A DNA stretch of 64,000 nucleotides from contig NZ_CP031155.1 of NCBI RefSeq assembly GCF_003344885.1, positions 1,268,001 to 1,332,000 of the forward strand, in the 5' to 3' direction. The translations under genes and the position numbers were made by a program. The notes under the pieces were generated by a model, which made no database searches, had not been told where the DNA came from, and worked only from the letters and a program-made list of their open reading frames with translations. This stretch comes from Altererythrobacter sp. ZODW24 (lineage in GTDB: Bacteria > Pseudomonadota > Alphaproteobacteria > Sphingomonadales > Sphingomonadaceae). Of this stretch, positions 8,852-17,608 are shown one piece after another; positions within the stretch are counted from its first letter, which is position 1, and each line of letters begins with the position of its first letter.

Positions 8852-8920
8852 TACCGCGAATATCACGGGGTCTAGCCAGAGACGCTTGCCAGCCGCGCCG
8901 CAGTAGACCAGCACACTTGC

Positions 8921-9475
8921 ATGGCGATTCTCAGTGATAAATGGATCCGGCAGCAAGCCCAGGATCACGGCATGATCGAACCCTTTGTGGAGGCGCAGCG
9001 CCGCGATGGCTGCATTTCTTACGGGCTCAGCTCCTATGGTTATGACGCGCGCGTCTCGCCGGAGTTCAAGATCTTCACCAATGTGAACAGCAGTGTTGTC
9101 GACCCCAAACAGTTCGATCCGGACAGCTTTGTCGACCGCGAGACCGATGTCTGCATCATCCCGCCCAACAGCTTCGCGCTGGCTCGCACGGTCGAATATT
9201 TCCGCGTGCCAAAGGATGTGCTGGTCATCTGCCTGGGCAAGTCGACCTATGCGCGCTGCGGCATCATCGTGAACGTGACCCCGCTGGAACCGGGCTGGGA
9301 AGGCCATGTGACTTTGGAGTTTTCCAACACCACGCCGCTTCCCGCCAAGATTTACGCCAATGAAGGTGCCTGCCAGTTCCTGTTCCTTAAGGGCAACGAG
9401 CCTTGCGAGACGACCTATGCTGACCGGGCCGGCAAATACATGGGCCAACGCGGCGTAACTCTGCCAAAGCTGTAA
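8921..9475 (+). CDS. dcd: dCTP deaminase
   Basis: Converts dCTP to dUTP, feeding dTMP synthesis. 184 residues, the standard length. The N-terminus [10 protein letters not shown], the central [12 protein letters not shown] nucleotide-binding segment and the catalytic Glu in [13 protein letters not shown] are all present, as is the C-terminal QRGVTLPKL tail that closes over the active site. The long-range pattern is that of monofunctional Dcd rather than bifunctional dCTP deaminase/dUTPase. No clear Shine-Dalgarno precedes the ATG. Monocistronic between two unrelated genes. Confidence 0.96.
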   Translation: MAILSDKWIRQQAQDHGMIEPFVEAQRRDGCISYGLSSYGYDARVSPEFKIFTNVNSSVVDPKQFDPDSFVDRETDVCIIPPNSFALARTVEYFRVPKDVLVICLGKSTYARCGIIVNVTPLEPGWEGHVTLEFSNTTPLPAKIYANEGACQFLFLKGNEPCETTYADRAGKYMGQRGVTLPKL

Positions 9476-9558
9476 GTCGCCGCTCCGCCATGCCGTAGCG
9501 GCTTTGACTCGCTCTCCTAGCGCGCCCATGAATAGGCAAATTTTCAGGAGAGAAACGC

Positions 9559-10740
9559 ATGAGCAAAGCAGACCGCCCCTTCGATATCGTTGTTTATGGT
9601 GCCACCGGTTACACCGGACGGCTCGTAGCTGAGTATCTCACCGAACATTATGCCGACCGCGACGACGCGCCGGTTTGGGCCATGGCTGGACGTAGCGCGG
9701 AAAAACTTGCTGAAATTCGCGATCTGGTCGGCGCGCCGACGGATACGCCACTGGTTGTCGCCAATGCTGACGACCCTGCGTCACTGAAAGCGATGTGCGA
9801 ACAGGCCCGTGTCGTGCTCACGACCGTTGGCCCCTACACGCTCTATGGCGAGCCACTGGTTGCGGCCTGTGTCGAAGCCGGCACGGACTATTGCGATCTC
9901 TCGGGTGAGCCAGCCTGGATGTACCAAATGATCGAGAAATACGGCGACGCAGCCAAAGCTAGCGGCGCGCGCATTTGCTTCTCGTCCGGCTTTGATTCCG
10001 TGCCATTCGATCTGGGCGTGCTGATGCTCCAGAAAGAGGCCAAGGCGCGCTTCGGCAAGCCAGCCACCCGCGTAAAAGGCCGTGTACGCGGCATGCAGGG
10101 CGGACCTTCGGGCGGCACAGTCGCCAGCATGAAGGAAACGATGAAGGCGGTCGCCAAAGAACCAAAACTGATCAAAGTGTTGCAAAGCTCCTTCGGTCTG
10201 ACAGAGGGCTTTGTCGGCCCGAAGCAGCCTTCCGGCATGATCCCTGAATATGACAAGGATCTCGGCAAATGGGCCGCACCATTCATCATGGCGACGATCA
10301 ACACGAAGAACGTGCACCGCACCAATTTCCTGCTCGGCCACCCATACGGTGAAGACTTCGTCTATGACGAAATGATGCTCACCAGCGCGGGTGAAATGGG
10401 CGAGAAAGCGGCAAAAGCGATCGGCGATATGATGGCCAACCCTTTCGGGGCTAAGCCACCCGCACCGGGCGAAGGCCCGACCAAGGAAGAGCGTGAGAAC
10501 GGCTTTTATGATGTCGTCTTCATTGGCGAAACGTCTGATGGCGACAAGCTGAATTACGGCGTCAAAGGCCGCTATGACCCGGGCTATGGTTCAACCAGCC
10601 GGATGATCGCGGAGACTGCTATTGCGCTCAATCACAGCGATGCACCCGGCGGCATTGGCACACCGGGCTCATTCGTCGGCGAAGCGCTAGTCGATCGCCT
10701 CGAAGAAAACGCCGAGATCAGCTTCGCTGTCGAAGACTGA
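9559..10740 (+). CDS. Saccharopine dehydrogenase-like NAD(P)-binding protein
   Basis: 393-residue protein with an N-terminal Rossmann fold (DIVVYGATGYTGRLVAEYL, about 9-27) and the LSGE and SGFDSVPFD segments typical of the family that includes mycobacterial trans-acting enoyl reductases and eukaryotic SCCPDH. It is therefore probably an NAD(P)H oxidoreductase acting on a lipid or acyl substrate rather than a lysine-pathway enzyme; there is no lysine-biosynthesis context. A good RBS (AGGAGAG) precedes the ATG by about 8 nt. It sits convergent to the TonB receptor, 32 nt away. Confidence 0.87.
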   Translation: MSKADRPFDIVVYGATGYTGRLVAEYLTEHYADRDDAPVWAMAGRSAEKLAEIRDLVGAPTDTPLVVANADDPASLKAMCEQARVVLTTVGPYTLYGEPLVAACVEAGTDYCDLSGEPAWMYQMIEKYGDAAKASGARICFSSGFDSVPFDLGVLMLQKEAKARFGKPATRVKGRVRGMQGGPSGGTVASMKETMKAVAKEPKLIKVLQSSFGLTEGFVGPKQPSGMIPEYDKDLGKWAAPFIMATINTKNVHRTNFLLGHPYGEDFVYDEMMLTSAGEMGEKAAKAIGDMMANPFGAKPPAPGEGPTKEERENGFYDVVFIGETSDGDKLNYGVKGRYDPGYGSTSRMIAETAIALNHSDAPGGIGTPGSFVGEALVDRLEENAEISFAVED

Positions 10741-10772
10741 TCCCGGCATTCCGGCGGCCTGCGATATGCCAG

Positions 10773-12950
10773 TTAGAAACTGGTTCGCAGGCTGACCCGG
10801 AAGTTCCGGCCGACAACCGGCACAAACTCTTTGGTGAAACTGGTGTGACGGCGCCCGATTACATCGAAGATATTATCCGCCTGCAGCATTAGCGAAACAT
10901 TGGGGCGTTCCGTAAAGGGTCGCCACGTTATCGACGCGTTGACCAATGTGAAACCGTCTGTGGCTGTTTCAAATGGCGCGACATCGTTCTGACTGTCGAA
11001 CCACTGGACCTCTCCGCGAATGTCCAGCGGACCCGTCTGCGCTTCCAATGCACCTAGGAAGTTGAGCGCCGGAATGCGCGGCAGAGGCGTACCGTCTTCA
11101 AGCTCAGCTTTGATGTAGTCCCCGCGCAGATCAGCGACCAGTTTCACCGGTCCTTCGCTGATCAACGGGAAACTGATTTCGCCTTCGATCCCGGAATAGG
11201 TCACTTCATCCTGAGTGATCTGGAAGACCGGTAAATCATCTTCTTCATCGCCGGTTGCCGACAGGAAGATGAAGTCATCATACCAGCTTTTGAAAACGGC
11301 GATGCTGACGGTGGCAGGGCCGACATTGCCCCGCACAAACGCCTCGGCGCCCCATGATTTCTCCTTATAGAGATTAGTGTCGCCTATTTCGAATTGCTGG
11401 GTTGCGATATGCGGACCATTTGCGAACAGTTCTTCTGCGGCCGGTGCCCGTTCGGCGCGCGAACCGGTGATACCGAAGCGTAGGCCACCTTGTGTCTCGT
11501 AGGCGAGCGACAAAGCACCGGAAACGGCATCAAAGTCCCGCTCGACACCGAGTTGGTTGGAGCTCACGTCGGTCTTCTCGTAGCGCAATGCGCCTTCTAG
11601 TTGGACCGGCCCGAAATTGAATTCTTGCAGGCCGAAAACAGCAAACTGGTTAGTCCGGTTTGGGGCGACAAAGGCCTCTTCACCAATCGCTTCGAAGTCG
11701 CGGGCGGTATATTGAAGACCGAATGATCCACCGCGCTTGTCCGTGGGGTTTTGAACCAGTTCCAGTCGGGCCTCGATGCCCTCGACATCAAAAACGGTGC
11801 CAATCTCATCGCCTTCAAATTCGGTATGAGTGTAATTGCTGTAGCCTACGCGGCCGCGCAGCTGTGAGAAGAAGCCATCGCCGAGCGCCAGCTCAGCGCG
11901 CATGTCGGCGCGCTCTTGACGCAGACCGATAGTGACTACTTCTTCGCCCTCTTCTTCCTCTTCCGCGCCCTCTTCACCTTCTTCACCGTGGTGATGTCCG
12001 GTGCCGGGGCGGCCAGGCACGCCGTAGGATGTATCGTAAATCCCGAACGCAGCGCCCAGATTGCTGTCGCCATCTATGAACGCGAAACCAACATCGACAT
12101 TCCATGTTTCAGTCGCGCTATTGGCCAGAACGCCGCGCTGAGCGGCGGCCTCGCGGAACTCTTCCGCTTCCTCGAACTCACCTTCGCCTTCTTCTTCGTC
12201 CGCTTCTTCCAACAGTTCCGCTCTAAGGGCAGCTGAATTGGTAAACCCGCCAACTTCGATGTCATCGGTGTTACGGTAAGAACCGTTGGCATGAACGACG
12301 AAGTTTGGCCCCAGCGGTACATCAATCGAGGCGCCGCCTTCGAGCAGGCCCGTCGCAGTGTCGGCGGAAAGAATGGAATCGAGGTGGAATGCCTCATCCG
12401 GCACACGCAGCGGAATCCGCTTATCGATCACATTGACCGCGCCGCCGATTGCTTGACTGCCATACAGAATGACTGCCGGACCGCGCAAAACCTCGATCCG
12501 GTCGATGGTGAGCGGATCAACCGACACAGCATGATCGTCGGAGGTGTTCGAGGCATCGATCGCGCCGATGCCGTCGACCAGCACCTTCACCCGCTCGCCG
12601 GAAAAACCGCGAATGACCGGACGCGACGCGCCCGGAGCAAAACCGGAAGACGTCACACCCGGGAGTTTCTCCAACACACTACCCAATTGGCCGTCGAGCT
12701 CGCGTTGCAGCTCAACGCCCTCAATGACCGAACTGCCGGCGAGAATATCAAGCTGCTCTAGCCCCGTCGCAGTCACAACGATCTCACCGTCATTGTTTAC
12801 CTGACGATTGTGAAAGTCATCTTCCAGCTCTTCGGCAGACTGCGCAGCAGCTCCATCCTGAGCGAGTGCGTTTGGTGCAGCGGTAAAAGTGAAAAGTGCG
12901 GCCGAGGCGAGAAGCGACGAACGAAAGCGGGCTGGGGGATGATATAACAT
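10773..12950 (-). CDS. TonB-dependent outer-membrane receptor, probably for zinc
   Basis: 725-residue TonB-dependent transporter with a signal peptide (about 1-30, ending ALAQ), a plug domain carrying EIVVTATG and VIRGFSGERVKVLVDGIG, and a beta-barrel ending in a terminal Phe (SLRTSF). Two extracellular-loop insertions are extremely acidic, one with a His cluster (HHHGEEGEEG then poly-Glu). Such loops occur in ZnuD-type zinc receptors, so a metal rather than a siderophore is the likely cargo. A Zur-box-like site overlaps its start codon, and a zinc enzyme (carbonic anhydrase) follows upstream on the same strand. Substrate is inference. Confidence 0.9.
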   Translation of the reverse strand: MLYHPPARFRSSLLASAALFTFTAAPNALAQDGAAAQSAEELEDDFHNRQVNNDGEIVVTATGLEQLDILAGSSVIEGVELQRELDGQLGSVLEKLPGVTSSGFAPGASRPVIRGFSGERVKVLVDGIGAIDASNTSDDHAVSVDPLTIDRIEVLRGPAVILYGSQAIGGAVNVIDKRIPLRVPDEAFHLDSILSADTATGLLEGGASIDVPLGPNFVVHANGSYRNTDDIEVGGFTNSAALRAELLEEADEEEGEGEFEEAEEFREAAAQRGVLANSATETWNVDVGFAFIDGDSNLGAAFGIYDTSYGVPGRPGTGHHHGEEGEEGAEEEEEGEEVVTIGLRQERADMRAELALGDGFFSQLRGRVGYSNYTHTEFEGDEIGTVFDVEGIEARLELVQNPTDKRGGSFGLQYTARDFEAIGEEAFVAPNRTNQFAVFGLQEFNFGPVQLEGALRYEKTDVSSNQLGVERDFDAVSGALSLAYETQGGLRFGITGSRAERAPAAEELFANGPHIATQQFEIGDTNLYKEKSWGAEAFVRGNVGPATVSIAVFKSWYDDFIFLSATGDEEDDLPVFQITQDEVTYSGIEGEISFPLISEGPVKLVADLRGDYIKAELEDGTPLPRIPALNFLGALEAQTGPLDIRGEVQWFDSQNDVAPFETATDGFTLVNASITWRPFTERPNVSLMLQADNIFDVIGRRHTSFTKEFVPVVGRNFRVSLRTSF

Positions 12951-12953
12951 TAC
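12937..12953 (-). promoter_or_regulatory. Zur-box-like site overlapping the TonB receptor start
   Basis: Read on the minus strand the site is GTAATGTTATATCATCC, with the receptor ATG inside it. It carries a core TGTTATATCA, one base away from the TGTTATAACA core I associate with alphaproteobacterial Zur boxes. The match is from memory, not computed; binding here would block translation start or a leaderless promoter. Confidence 0.45.
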
Positions 12954-13062
12954 ATTTCAATAGAGGCGCGTGCAGGCAACCGTCAAGCTTGTAATTATTC
13001 GCTGTCGACAGACAGCATCCCGCAATCGACGAAATGCAATTGACCCGTCGACCCAAAAGAAA

Positions 13063-13091
13063 GCGGGCGCTCGCATGATGCGAACGCCCGC
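13063..13091 (-). terminator. Rho-independent terminator of the carbonic anhydrase gene
   Basis: GCGGGCG-C-TCGCAT pairs with ATGCGA-A-CGCCCGC, a long GC-rich stem with one mismatch. On the minus strand it is followed by TTTCTTTT. It lies 28 nt past the carbonic anhydrase stop. Confidence 0.8.
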
Positions 13092-13119
13092 CAAACTTTG
13101 TTAAATGCTGGCCCGGGAA

Positions 13120-13875
13120 TTAGCCCCCAGGTGCGACCAGCAAACGGCCGTTAAGCGGCTGAACCGGACGCGCATTGTCGCCCATTATGCTGGTTAGGGC
13201 CGCGAGTTGATCAGCGCTGATGCTGACGGTTTCCTTCGCGACATGCCAGTTCACACCTTCACTGCAAGGCGGCGTAGTGAGCGAACCCTGGAAGCGGTAA
13301 ACGTCCAAATTGCCTGGTAGCATACCGTTTGGATCAAGCGTGACACCGGGAACAGTCTTGGCATCTGTCTTGGTTGTCGGTGCCGCTGCGATCAGCTTCG
13401 CGATCTCGGGATTGGCTTCACCGACATGGAAGAGCACGCCCAATACCGCCAGATTGCTATCTGCATCGGCGTGTACGAAATGCGCCACCATCGGATATTG
13501 CTCGCCGTGCATCACTTCTTCGGATGGCGTGTGGAAATGGACCTGCAACAGGTTGAACTGCATCGTCCCGCTCGTGAGCGCCGATCCTGCAGCGAAGTTC
13601 GCTTGCACGGTATGGCCATTGTTGAGGATCGTCAGAGGACCCGGCGCATAGTCGGTGAAGACGCTCACTTCGGCGCGGGCATTCGCTTCGGCCAAATCGA
13701 TCGGTGACTGCATCAGCCCCGTGGCGCATTTGGCATATTCTGGTGCCAACTCACCCCAGTTTTCAGGTCCGGTTGGCCCTTCGTAACCCCAGTCGGCCCC
13801 ATCGGCTGCGAGAACTGGACTTACGGCAAGGCTCGCCACGGCAAAGCCAGTGGCAACTGTTTTCGTAAAACGCAT
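13120..13875 (-). CDS. Periplasmic alpha-class carbonic anhydrase
   Basis: Zinc enzyme that interconverts CO2 and bicarbonate in the periplasm. The 251-residue protein has a signal peptide (about 1-23, ending VLA). The three zinc histidines are His113 and His115 in QVHFHTPSEE and His132 in AHFVH. The alpha-CA LTTPPCSEG segment is present, and its Cys can bond with Cys50. The start at 13875 (MRFTKTVATG) is preferred to an in-frame TTG 15 nt upstream because it gives a standard signal peptide. It lies upstream of the putative zinc receptor on the same strand, but a terminator separates them. Confidence 0.93.
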   Translation of the reverse strand: MRFTKTVATGFAVASLAVSPVLAADGADWGYEGPTGPENWGELAPEYAKCATGLMQSPIDLAEANARAEVSVFTDYAPGPLTILNNGHTVQANFAAGSALTSGTMQFNLLQVHFHTPSEEVMHGEQYPMVAHFVHADADSNLAVLGVLFHVGEANPEIAKLIAAAPTTKTDAKTVPGVTLDPNGMLPGNLDVYRFQGSLTTPPCSEGVNWHVAKETVSISADQLAALTSIMGDNARPVQPLNGRLLVAPGG

Positions 13876-13990
13876 GAAAATATACCCCAATCGTCAACCC
13901 TCCCGCAGCAAATACGCGCCAAAAGTTCCGGAGTTCCCGCAAAAACGCACAGCTATGCTGCCGGTGCAATTGCATCGATTTTGTAAAAAA

Positions 13991-14065
13991 TGGAGCGGGC
14001 GAGGCGATTCGAACGCCCGACCCCAACCTTGGCAAGGTTGTGCTCTACCCCTGAGCTACGCCCGC
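13991..14065 (-). tRNA. tRNA-Gly (GCC)
   Basis: 75-nt cloverleaf on the minus strand including an encoded 3' CCA. The acceptor stem GCGGGCG pairs with CGCCCGC, the D-arm is AGCTCAGGGGTAGAGC, the anticodon loop CTTGCCAAG has anticodon GCC, and the T-arm contains GTTCGAATC. A T-rich stretch follows the 3' end. Confidence 0.97.
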
Positions 14066-14263
14066 TCACTAGACGTCCACAAAACAGCGTCAAATGATGC
14101 TGTCTCGGTGGGGAAGCGGGCGGTTAGCATCGGTCTATGCACCCGGCAAGCGAAAATCGCGCTTTTTGATCTCCAAGGGACAAAGAGTCTTATTCCCCTT
14201 CACAAATGCGCCTGAAGGCCCACATTGGTAGGCTGTAATTCACCTTCGAAAAGGGACGATATC

Positions 14264-15181
14264 TTGGCGAGCATGGGCCTCAATCTGGACGAGCAAAAAG
14301 CAGTCGACAAATTTAAGGCCGAAGTCGTCGATCCGTCGATGACCAAGCTCGTTATCGTCGATTTTTGGGCTGAGTGGTGTGGCCCCTGCAAAGCGCTGAC
14401 GCCGGTGCTGGAGAAAGTCGCTGCAGAATATGCCGATAAAGGTGTGATTCTGGCGAAGATCAATGTCGACGAACAGCAGTTCATTGCCGCCCAGTTCCAG
14501 GTTAAATCGATCCCCACCGTATACGCCATGTTCCAGGGGCAGCCCGTTGCCGACCTCACGTCAGCGCGCGGCGAATCGCAATTGAAGCAGAGCATCGATC
14601 AACTGCTCGAACAATTGCCCGTGCAAGCTGGCGCAGATGGCGAACAGCCACAGCAAGACATCGAGCCGCTGATTGCGATGGGTGAGGAAGCGCTGACTGG
14701 CGGTGACGCAGAACGCGCTGCCGGTGTATTTGCGCAGATTATTGAGCTGGCACCTGAAAGCGCCGCCGCGCAGTCTGGTCTGATCCGTTCGCTGGTTGGG
14801 GCGGGTTACCGCGATCAGGCGCAAGCAGCCTATGATGCGCTTCCCGAAGCGCTGACTGCCGATCCTCTGATTGCTCAGGCGAAGAGCGTGCTCGACCTTG
14901 CCGAAGATGCGCCAGATGATAGCGAGCTAGAGAGCTTGCGCGCAGCCGCAGATGCAAATGCCGGGGATATGGACGCACAGTTTGCTTTCGCCAGCGCGGC
15001 TTTTGCCGCCGGTTCGCGTGACGAAGCGGCTGATACGTTGCTCACCATGGTCGAGGCCGACCGCGAATGGAATGAAAGCGCGGCACGCACCAAGTTGTTG
15101 CAGATCTTCGAAGCTATCGGACTGGAGGACCAGTGGGTCGTTGATACACGGCGCAGGCTGTCACGGATCCTGTTCGGGTGA
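14264..15181 (+). CDS. Thioredoxin-domain chaperone of the YbbN/CnoX type
   Basis: 305 residues: an N-terminal thioredoxin domain (about 10-115) with WCGPC (Cys39, Cys42), then an Ala-rich helical C-terminal half with TPR-like repeats. This is the CnoX/YbbN architecture, a redox-responsive holdase that works with GroEL. Here the full CxxC is kept, as in other alphaproteobacteria, so disulfide reductase activity is possible. The TTG start at 14264 is preferred because AAGGGA lies 7 nt upstream; ATG at 14273 is the alternative. The stop overlaps the next gene's GTG start by 4 nt, so the two are translationally coupled. Confidence 0.88.
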   Translation: MASMGLNLDEQKAVDKFKAEVVDPSMTKLVIVDFWAEWCGPCKALTPVLEKVAAEYADKGVILAKINVDEQQFIAAQFQVKSIPTVYAMFQGQPVADLTSARGESQLKQSIDQLLEQLPVQAGADGEQPQQDIEPLIAMGEEALTGGDAERAAGVFAQIIELAPESAAAQSGLIRSLVGAGYRDQAQAAYDALPEALTADPLIAQAKSVLDLAEDAPDDSELESLRAAADANAGDMDAQFAFASAAFAAGSRDEAADTLLTMVEADREWNESAARTKLLQIFEAIGLEDQWVVDTRRRLSRILFG

Positions 15182-15798
15182 TCGTAAAGACCCGCCTTTC
15201 TGTATTTCCGCTGCCCGGCGCAATCCTGTTCCCGGGCCTGCAAATGCCGCTGCATTTCTTCGAGCCGCGCTACCGCGCGCTGGTGAGCGATGCCCTCGCT
15301 CGTGATCGCCGGATCGCCATGATTCAGCCCAAGAGCGGCGGCGATAAGCCCGATTTGTTCGATATTGGCTGCATTGGCCGCATCAGCGATGTCGAAGCAC
15401 TGGAGGACGGGCGATATAACGTGGTCCTCGACGGTGAATCGCGTTTCCGCATTATCCGCGAGCTCGATGTCACCACCGCCTTCCGTCAGGTCGAAGCCGA
15501 ACTGATCAAAGACCCAGAGAACGAGGCACTGAGCTCAATTGAAAGAGCCGGGTTCGAACAAGAGGCGCGCCGCTTCGCAGCAGTGCAGGGTTACCGCGTC
15601 GATTGGGATTCAGTCGAACGGCTCGACGACGTCGCGCTCATCAATGGTGTGTCGCAAATCGCACCGTTCGATGCCGCTTCCAAGCAAGCGCTGCTCGAAG
15701 CGAGCAATCTGTCCGAACGCTGTGAGCTGATGGTTCAGTTGATGCAGTTCTTCGGCATGCGCGATGATGATGACGATGGAAGCATGACGCTCCAGTAA
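15178..15798 (+). CDS. Lon N-terminal (substrate-binding) domain protein
   Basis: 206 residues with the LON substrate-binding domain alone (VFPLPGAILFPGLQMPLHFFEPRYRAL at the N-terminus) and no AAA or protease domain. Such stand-alone PUA-like Lon-N proteins are widespread and of unclear role, probably substrate recognition or adaptor work. It uses a GTG start overlapping the TGA stop of the thioredoxin-TPR gene, and this two-gene arrangement with a redox chaperone suggests a shared protein quality-control function. The C-terminus ends in a short acidic run (DDDDDG). Confidence 0.9.
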   Translation: MIVKTRLSVFPLPGAILFPGLQMPLHFFEPRYRALVSDALARDRRIAMIQPKSGGDKPDLFDIGCIGRISDVEALEDGRYNVVLDGESRFRIIRELDVTTAFRQVEAELIKDPENEALSSIERAGFEQEARRFAAVQGYRVDWDSVERLDDVALINGVSQIAPFDAASKQALLEASNLSERCELMVQLMQFFGMRDDDDDGSMTLQ

Positions 15799-15880
15799 GC
15801 CGTCACCCTCGGCTTTGCCGGGCCGGGTCCACCGAAAAATCAGACAGTTTCAGAATGCTACTTTACATGCATTTGCAAAG

Positions 15881-15898
15881 TAACTAACCAGTTAGTTA
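15881..15898 (+). promoter_or_regulatory. TetR-type operator and leaderless promoter
   Basis: TAACTAAC-CA-GTTAGTTA is a perfect 8-bp inverted repeat whose last base is the A of the ATG at 15898. A TTTACA -35 (15862-15867) with a 17-nt spacer to TAACCA (15885-15890) would start transcription at about the ATG itself, giving a leaderless, autorepressed mRNA. Confidence 0.65.
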
Positions 15899-16527
15899 TG
15901 ACTGCGACAACACTCACGACCAAGGCCGCCTCAACGCGTGAGCGGATCATTGATAGCGCTGCGGGCGCATTCTGGCGGCGCAGCTATCACGGCGTCTCGA
16001 TGGATGAATTGGCCGATCTGGCCAGCGTCAACAAGGCGACGATCTATCGCTACTTCAGCGATAAGGCAGCGCTGGCGCTGGCTGTGACAGAGAAGAATGG
16101 CGCGCAAACGCTCTCCCTCATTTTCGAGCCATCATTCGAAACGGACCTCGCCCCTGATGAGCGGCTGGAGACGATCTATCGCTGCGTCCATAAGAGCACC
16201 GTCGATATGCGGGCTAGCGACGGCGATGTCTTCGGATGCCCAATCATAGGCCTGGCACTGGAATTGGGGCAAGAAATGCCTGCTATCCGCAAACAGGCGG
16301 AAACGATCTTCAACCGGATCGAAGCCTATATGCGCCTTATCGCTTCTGACGCGATTGCGGCTGGCACCGCCAAGGACTGGGACGAGGCATCGCTCGGCCG
16401 CACTCTGGTTCAACTACTCCACGGAGCCTTTGCATCCTCACGCCTCGCATCCGACCCCGGCCGCATTCTTGATGCTGCCAACGCCTCACTTGCTCTGCTC
16501 GGCAGCTCGCGCAAACTTTCAGCCTAA
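15898..16527 (+). CDS. TetR/AcrR-family transcriptional regulator
   Basis: 209-residue regulator with an N-terminal helix-turn-helix (TRERIIDSAAGAFWRR, then VSMDELADLASVNKATIYRYF, about 13-55) and a C-terminal ligand domain. It very likely represses itself through the palindrome that ends at its start codon. No RBS is visible, in line with a leaderless transcript. The MAPEG gene follows after 11 nt and is probably its co-regulated target, which suggests sensing of an electrophile or lipophilic compound; the ligand is unknown. Confidence 0.92.
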   Translation: MTATTLTTKAASTRERIIDSAAGAFWRRSYHGVSMDELADLASVNKATIYRYFSDKAALALAVTEKNGAQTLSLIFEPSFETDLAPDERLETIYRCVHKSTVDMRASDGDVFGCPIIGLALELGQEMPAIRKQAETIFNRIEAYMRLIASDAIAAGTAKDWDEASLGRTLVQLLHGAFASSRLASDPGRILDAANASLALLGSSRKLSA

Positions 16528-16538
16528 GGAACCTACCC

Positions 16539-16961
16539 ATGAATATCCCGGCATACACCGCTCTCCTCGCCGCATTCCTTGTTATACTTCAGGTGGTTCT
16601 GATGCTCAGCGTCGGGCTTCACAGGTCCAAGGGGAAATTTGTGGGTCACGAAGGCGACCGGGACCTTGAACGCAAGGTCCGCCGCCACGGCAATCTGGCG
16701 GAAAACTCAGGCTTGTTCCTCGCCGTATTGGTCATTCTGGAAATTCTGGTCGGTCAGACGACCATGGTTCTTACGCTGTGCATTATCTTCGCAGTGGCGC
16801 GGCTGCTTCACGCAGTAGGCTTTGCTTCGCTTGCTGGCTCACACGGCGAAGACCTGACCGGCGCCCGGAAGGGTTTTGCCGCAGCGCGCGCTATGGGCGC
16901 AATGGGCACGCTGATCACAGCGGTCGGTTCTGCCTGGGCCTTAATCGGCACGCAGCTTTAA
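16539..16961 (+). CDS. MAPEG-family membrane protein
   Basis: 140-residue integral membrane protein with about four transmembrane helices. The segment RKVRRHGNLAENSGLF carries the Arg, Asn and Glu pattern of MAPEG enzymes (microsomal glutathione S-transferase-like). It may conjugate glutathione to lipophilic electrophiles at the inner membrane; some bacterial members have no proven activity. AAGGAACC lies 5 nt upstream of the ATG. Co-transcribed with the TetR gene. Its 3' end overlaps the convergent MarC-family gene by 4 nt. Confidence 0.88.
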   Translation: MNIPAYTALLAAFLVILQVVLMLSVGLHRSKGKFVGHEGDRDLERKVRRHGNLAENSGLFLAVLVILEILVGQTTMVLTLCIIFAVARLLHAVGFASLAGSHGEDLTGARKGFAAARAMGAMGTLITAVGSAWALIGTQL

Positions 16962-17608
16962 GGGATAGCGACCGAAAGATCGAAAGCGCCAACAATCCCG
17001 TCGATGATAAACTGCGCGGCAAGTGCTGCGAGCAAAACACCAAGCAGGCGCGTGATAATCGCCTCGAACCCGGCACCAAATAGCTTCATCAGCGGTGCCG
17101 CCAATATCAATGCGACGAGCGTCAGGAGCATGACTGCCGCCAGCGCGCCAAGCACTGCAAAGGTCTGATTCAGCCCTTCGGCGCGGGCCATCAGCAGCAT
17201 GATGGAGGCAATTGCTCCCGGGCCGGCGAGCATCGGCATCGCCATGGGGAATACTGCCACATCTTCGATCTCAGGCGTTTTGTCGTGCTCCGCTCTGATC
17301 TTTTCCGCGCGGTTTTCACGCCGCTCGGTGCGTTTTTCGAATACCATTTCCAGCGCGATGACGAACAGCATAATGCCGCCCGCAATGCGGAACGCGTCCA
17401 GTTCGATATGCAGCCAGCCGAGGAGTTGTTCGCCCAGCACCGCAAAGAACAGCAAGATACAGCTCGCGATGATGACCGCGCGTATCGCCATGGAGCGGAT
17501 CTGGCGATTGTTCGCGTCTTTGGTCAGGCCTGCGTAGATCGGCGCACAACCCGGCGGATCGATAACCACGAAGAAAGTCACGAAGGCGGAGAGGAACAGG
17601 TCGATCAT
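16958..17608 (-). CDS. MarC-family (UPF0056) integral membrane protein
   Basis: 216 residues with six predicted transmembrane helices. FFVVIDPPGCAPIYAGLT near the N-terminus and the later PMAMPMLAGPGAIASIM are the family signatures. Function is unresolved; the original link to multiple antibiotic resistance was withdrawn for E. coli MarC. The cytoplasmic loop here is unusually charged (RTERRENRAEKIRAEHDK). Last gene of an apparent five-gene run, with a 4-nt overlap with the preceding lipoprotein gene. Confidence 0.92.
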   Translation of the reverse strand: MIDLFLSAFVTFFVVIDPPGCAPIYAGLTKDANNRQIRSMAIRAVIIASCILLFFAVLGEQLLGWLHIELDAFRIAGGIMLFVIALEMVFEKRTERRENRAEKIRAEHDKTPEIEDVAVFPMAMPMLAGPGAIASIMLLMARAEGLNQTFAVLGALAAVMLLTLVALILAAPLMKLFGAGFEAIITRLLGVLLAALAAQFIIDGIVGAFDLSVAIP

